From the NCBI RefSeq assembly GCF_041429775.1, contig NZ_CP163421.1:1947001-2011000 (forward strand): a stretch of 64,000 bases of DNA. Direction: 5' to 3'. Positions 63,311 through 64,000 of the stretch are shown here, in pieces (the first letter of the stretch is position 1; the number at the start of each line of letters is the position of its first letter). Below the pieces are notes generated by a model. It saw only the letters and a program-made list of their open reading frames with translations. It was not told the DNA's origin and made no database searches. The position numbers and the translations under genes are program-made. The DNA is from Glycocaulis abyssi. GTDB lineage: Bacteria > Pseudomonadota > Alphaproteobacteria > Caulobacterales > Maricaulaceae.

Positions 63311-64000
<690 letters not shown>

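Overview
The window looks like the chromosome of a GC-rich, stalked/marine-type alphaproteobacterium (Maricaulales or Hyphomonadaceae-like). This is inferred from the base composition, the dense gene packing with many 4-base stop/start overlaps, and the gene families present: secreted TPR/CHAT proteins, a Spinster-like MFS transporter, paraoxonase-like lactonase, penicillin-acylase-family hydrolase and sulfatases. The genus cannot be fixed from the sequence alone.

Left backbone, 1-19840: a cluster of secreted TPR and CHAT (caspase-like) proteins with a secreted alpha/beta hydrolase (1-8622); a lipoprotein divergent from an orphan histidine kinase that overlaps a chromate transporter; an MFS permease; a membrane-anchored paraoxonase-like enzyme next to a penicillin-acylase-family enzyme; a DUF1330 protein, SerB-like phosphatase, MsrA and a CaCA antiporter; then tRNA-Ser(GGA).

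The 3' end of that tRNA is an integration site. The sequence CACCCTCACCGCCACT recurs at 28422, and a 20-base copy of the tRNA end recurs at 41184, so two elements sit in tandem. Element 1 (19842-28437) carries an intact P4-type integrase, AlpA-like regulator, primase-helicase, several small unknown genes (one split by an IS3-family element with a 4-base target duplication) and an AT-rich zinc-ribbon gene. Element 2 (28438-41203) carries a decayed integrase, IS6/IS3 scraps and a large conflict or defence locus: a TIR-like/NACHT/FGE-like protein, a CHAT-fold protein that has lost its catalytic pair, an nSTAND1-type NTPase, a stand-alone RyR-domain protein, and a divergent membrane protein with Rossmann (TrkA-N/RCK-like) and RyR domains. 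This locus is the most interesting part of the window: it suggests a sensor ATPase that makes a nucleotide signal and a membrane effector that reads it.

Right backbone, 41204-64000: two secreted beta-lactamase-fold hydrolases; FadE-like acyl-CoA dehydrogenase; a flavocytochrome reductase; a cytochrome c oxidase cluster (fused subunit I/III, lipoprotein subunit II, CtaG, CopD-like and small membrane proteins, including a 30-residue one); DUF3008 and a small membrane protein; a UDP-glucuronate epimerase-like enzyme; a DsbA-fold/GST detoxification group with a TetR regulator; two exported sulfatases with their own exported formylglycine-generating enzyme; and the start of katG, which runs off the window.
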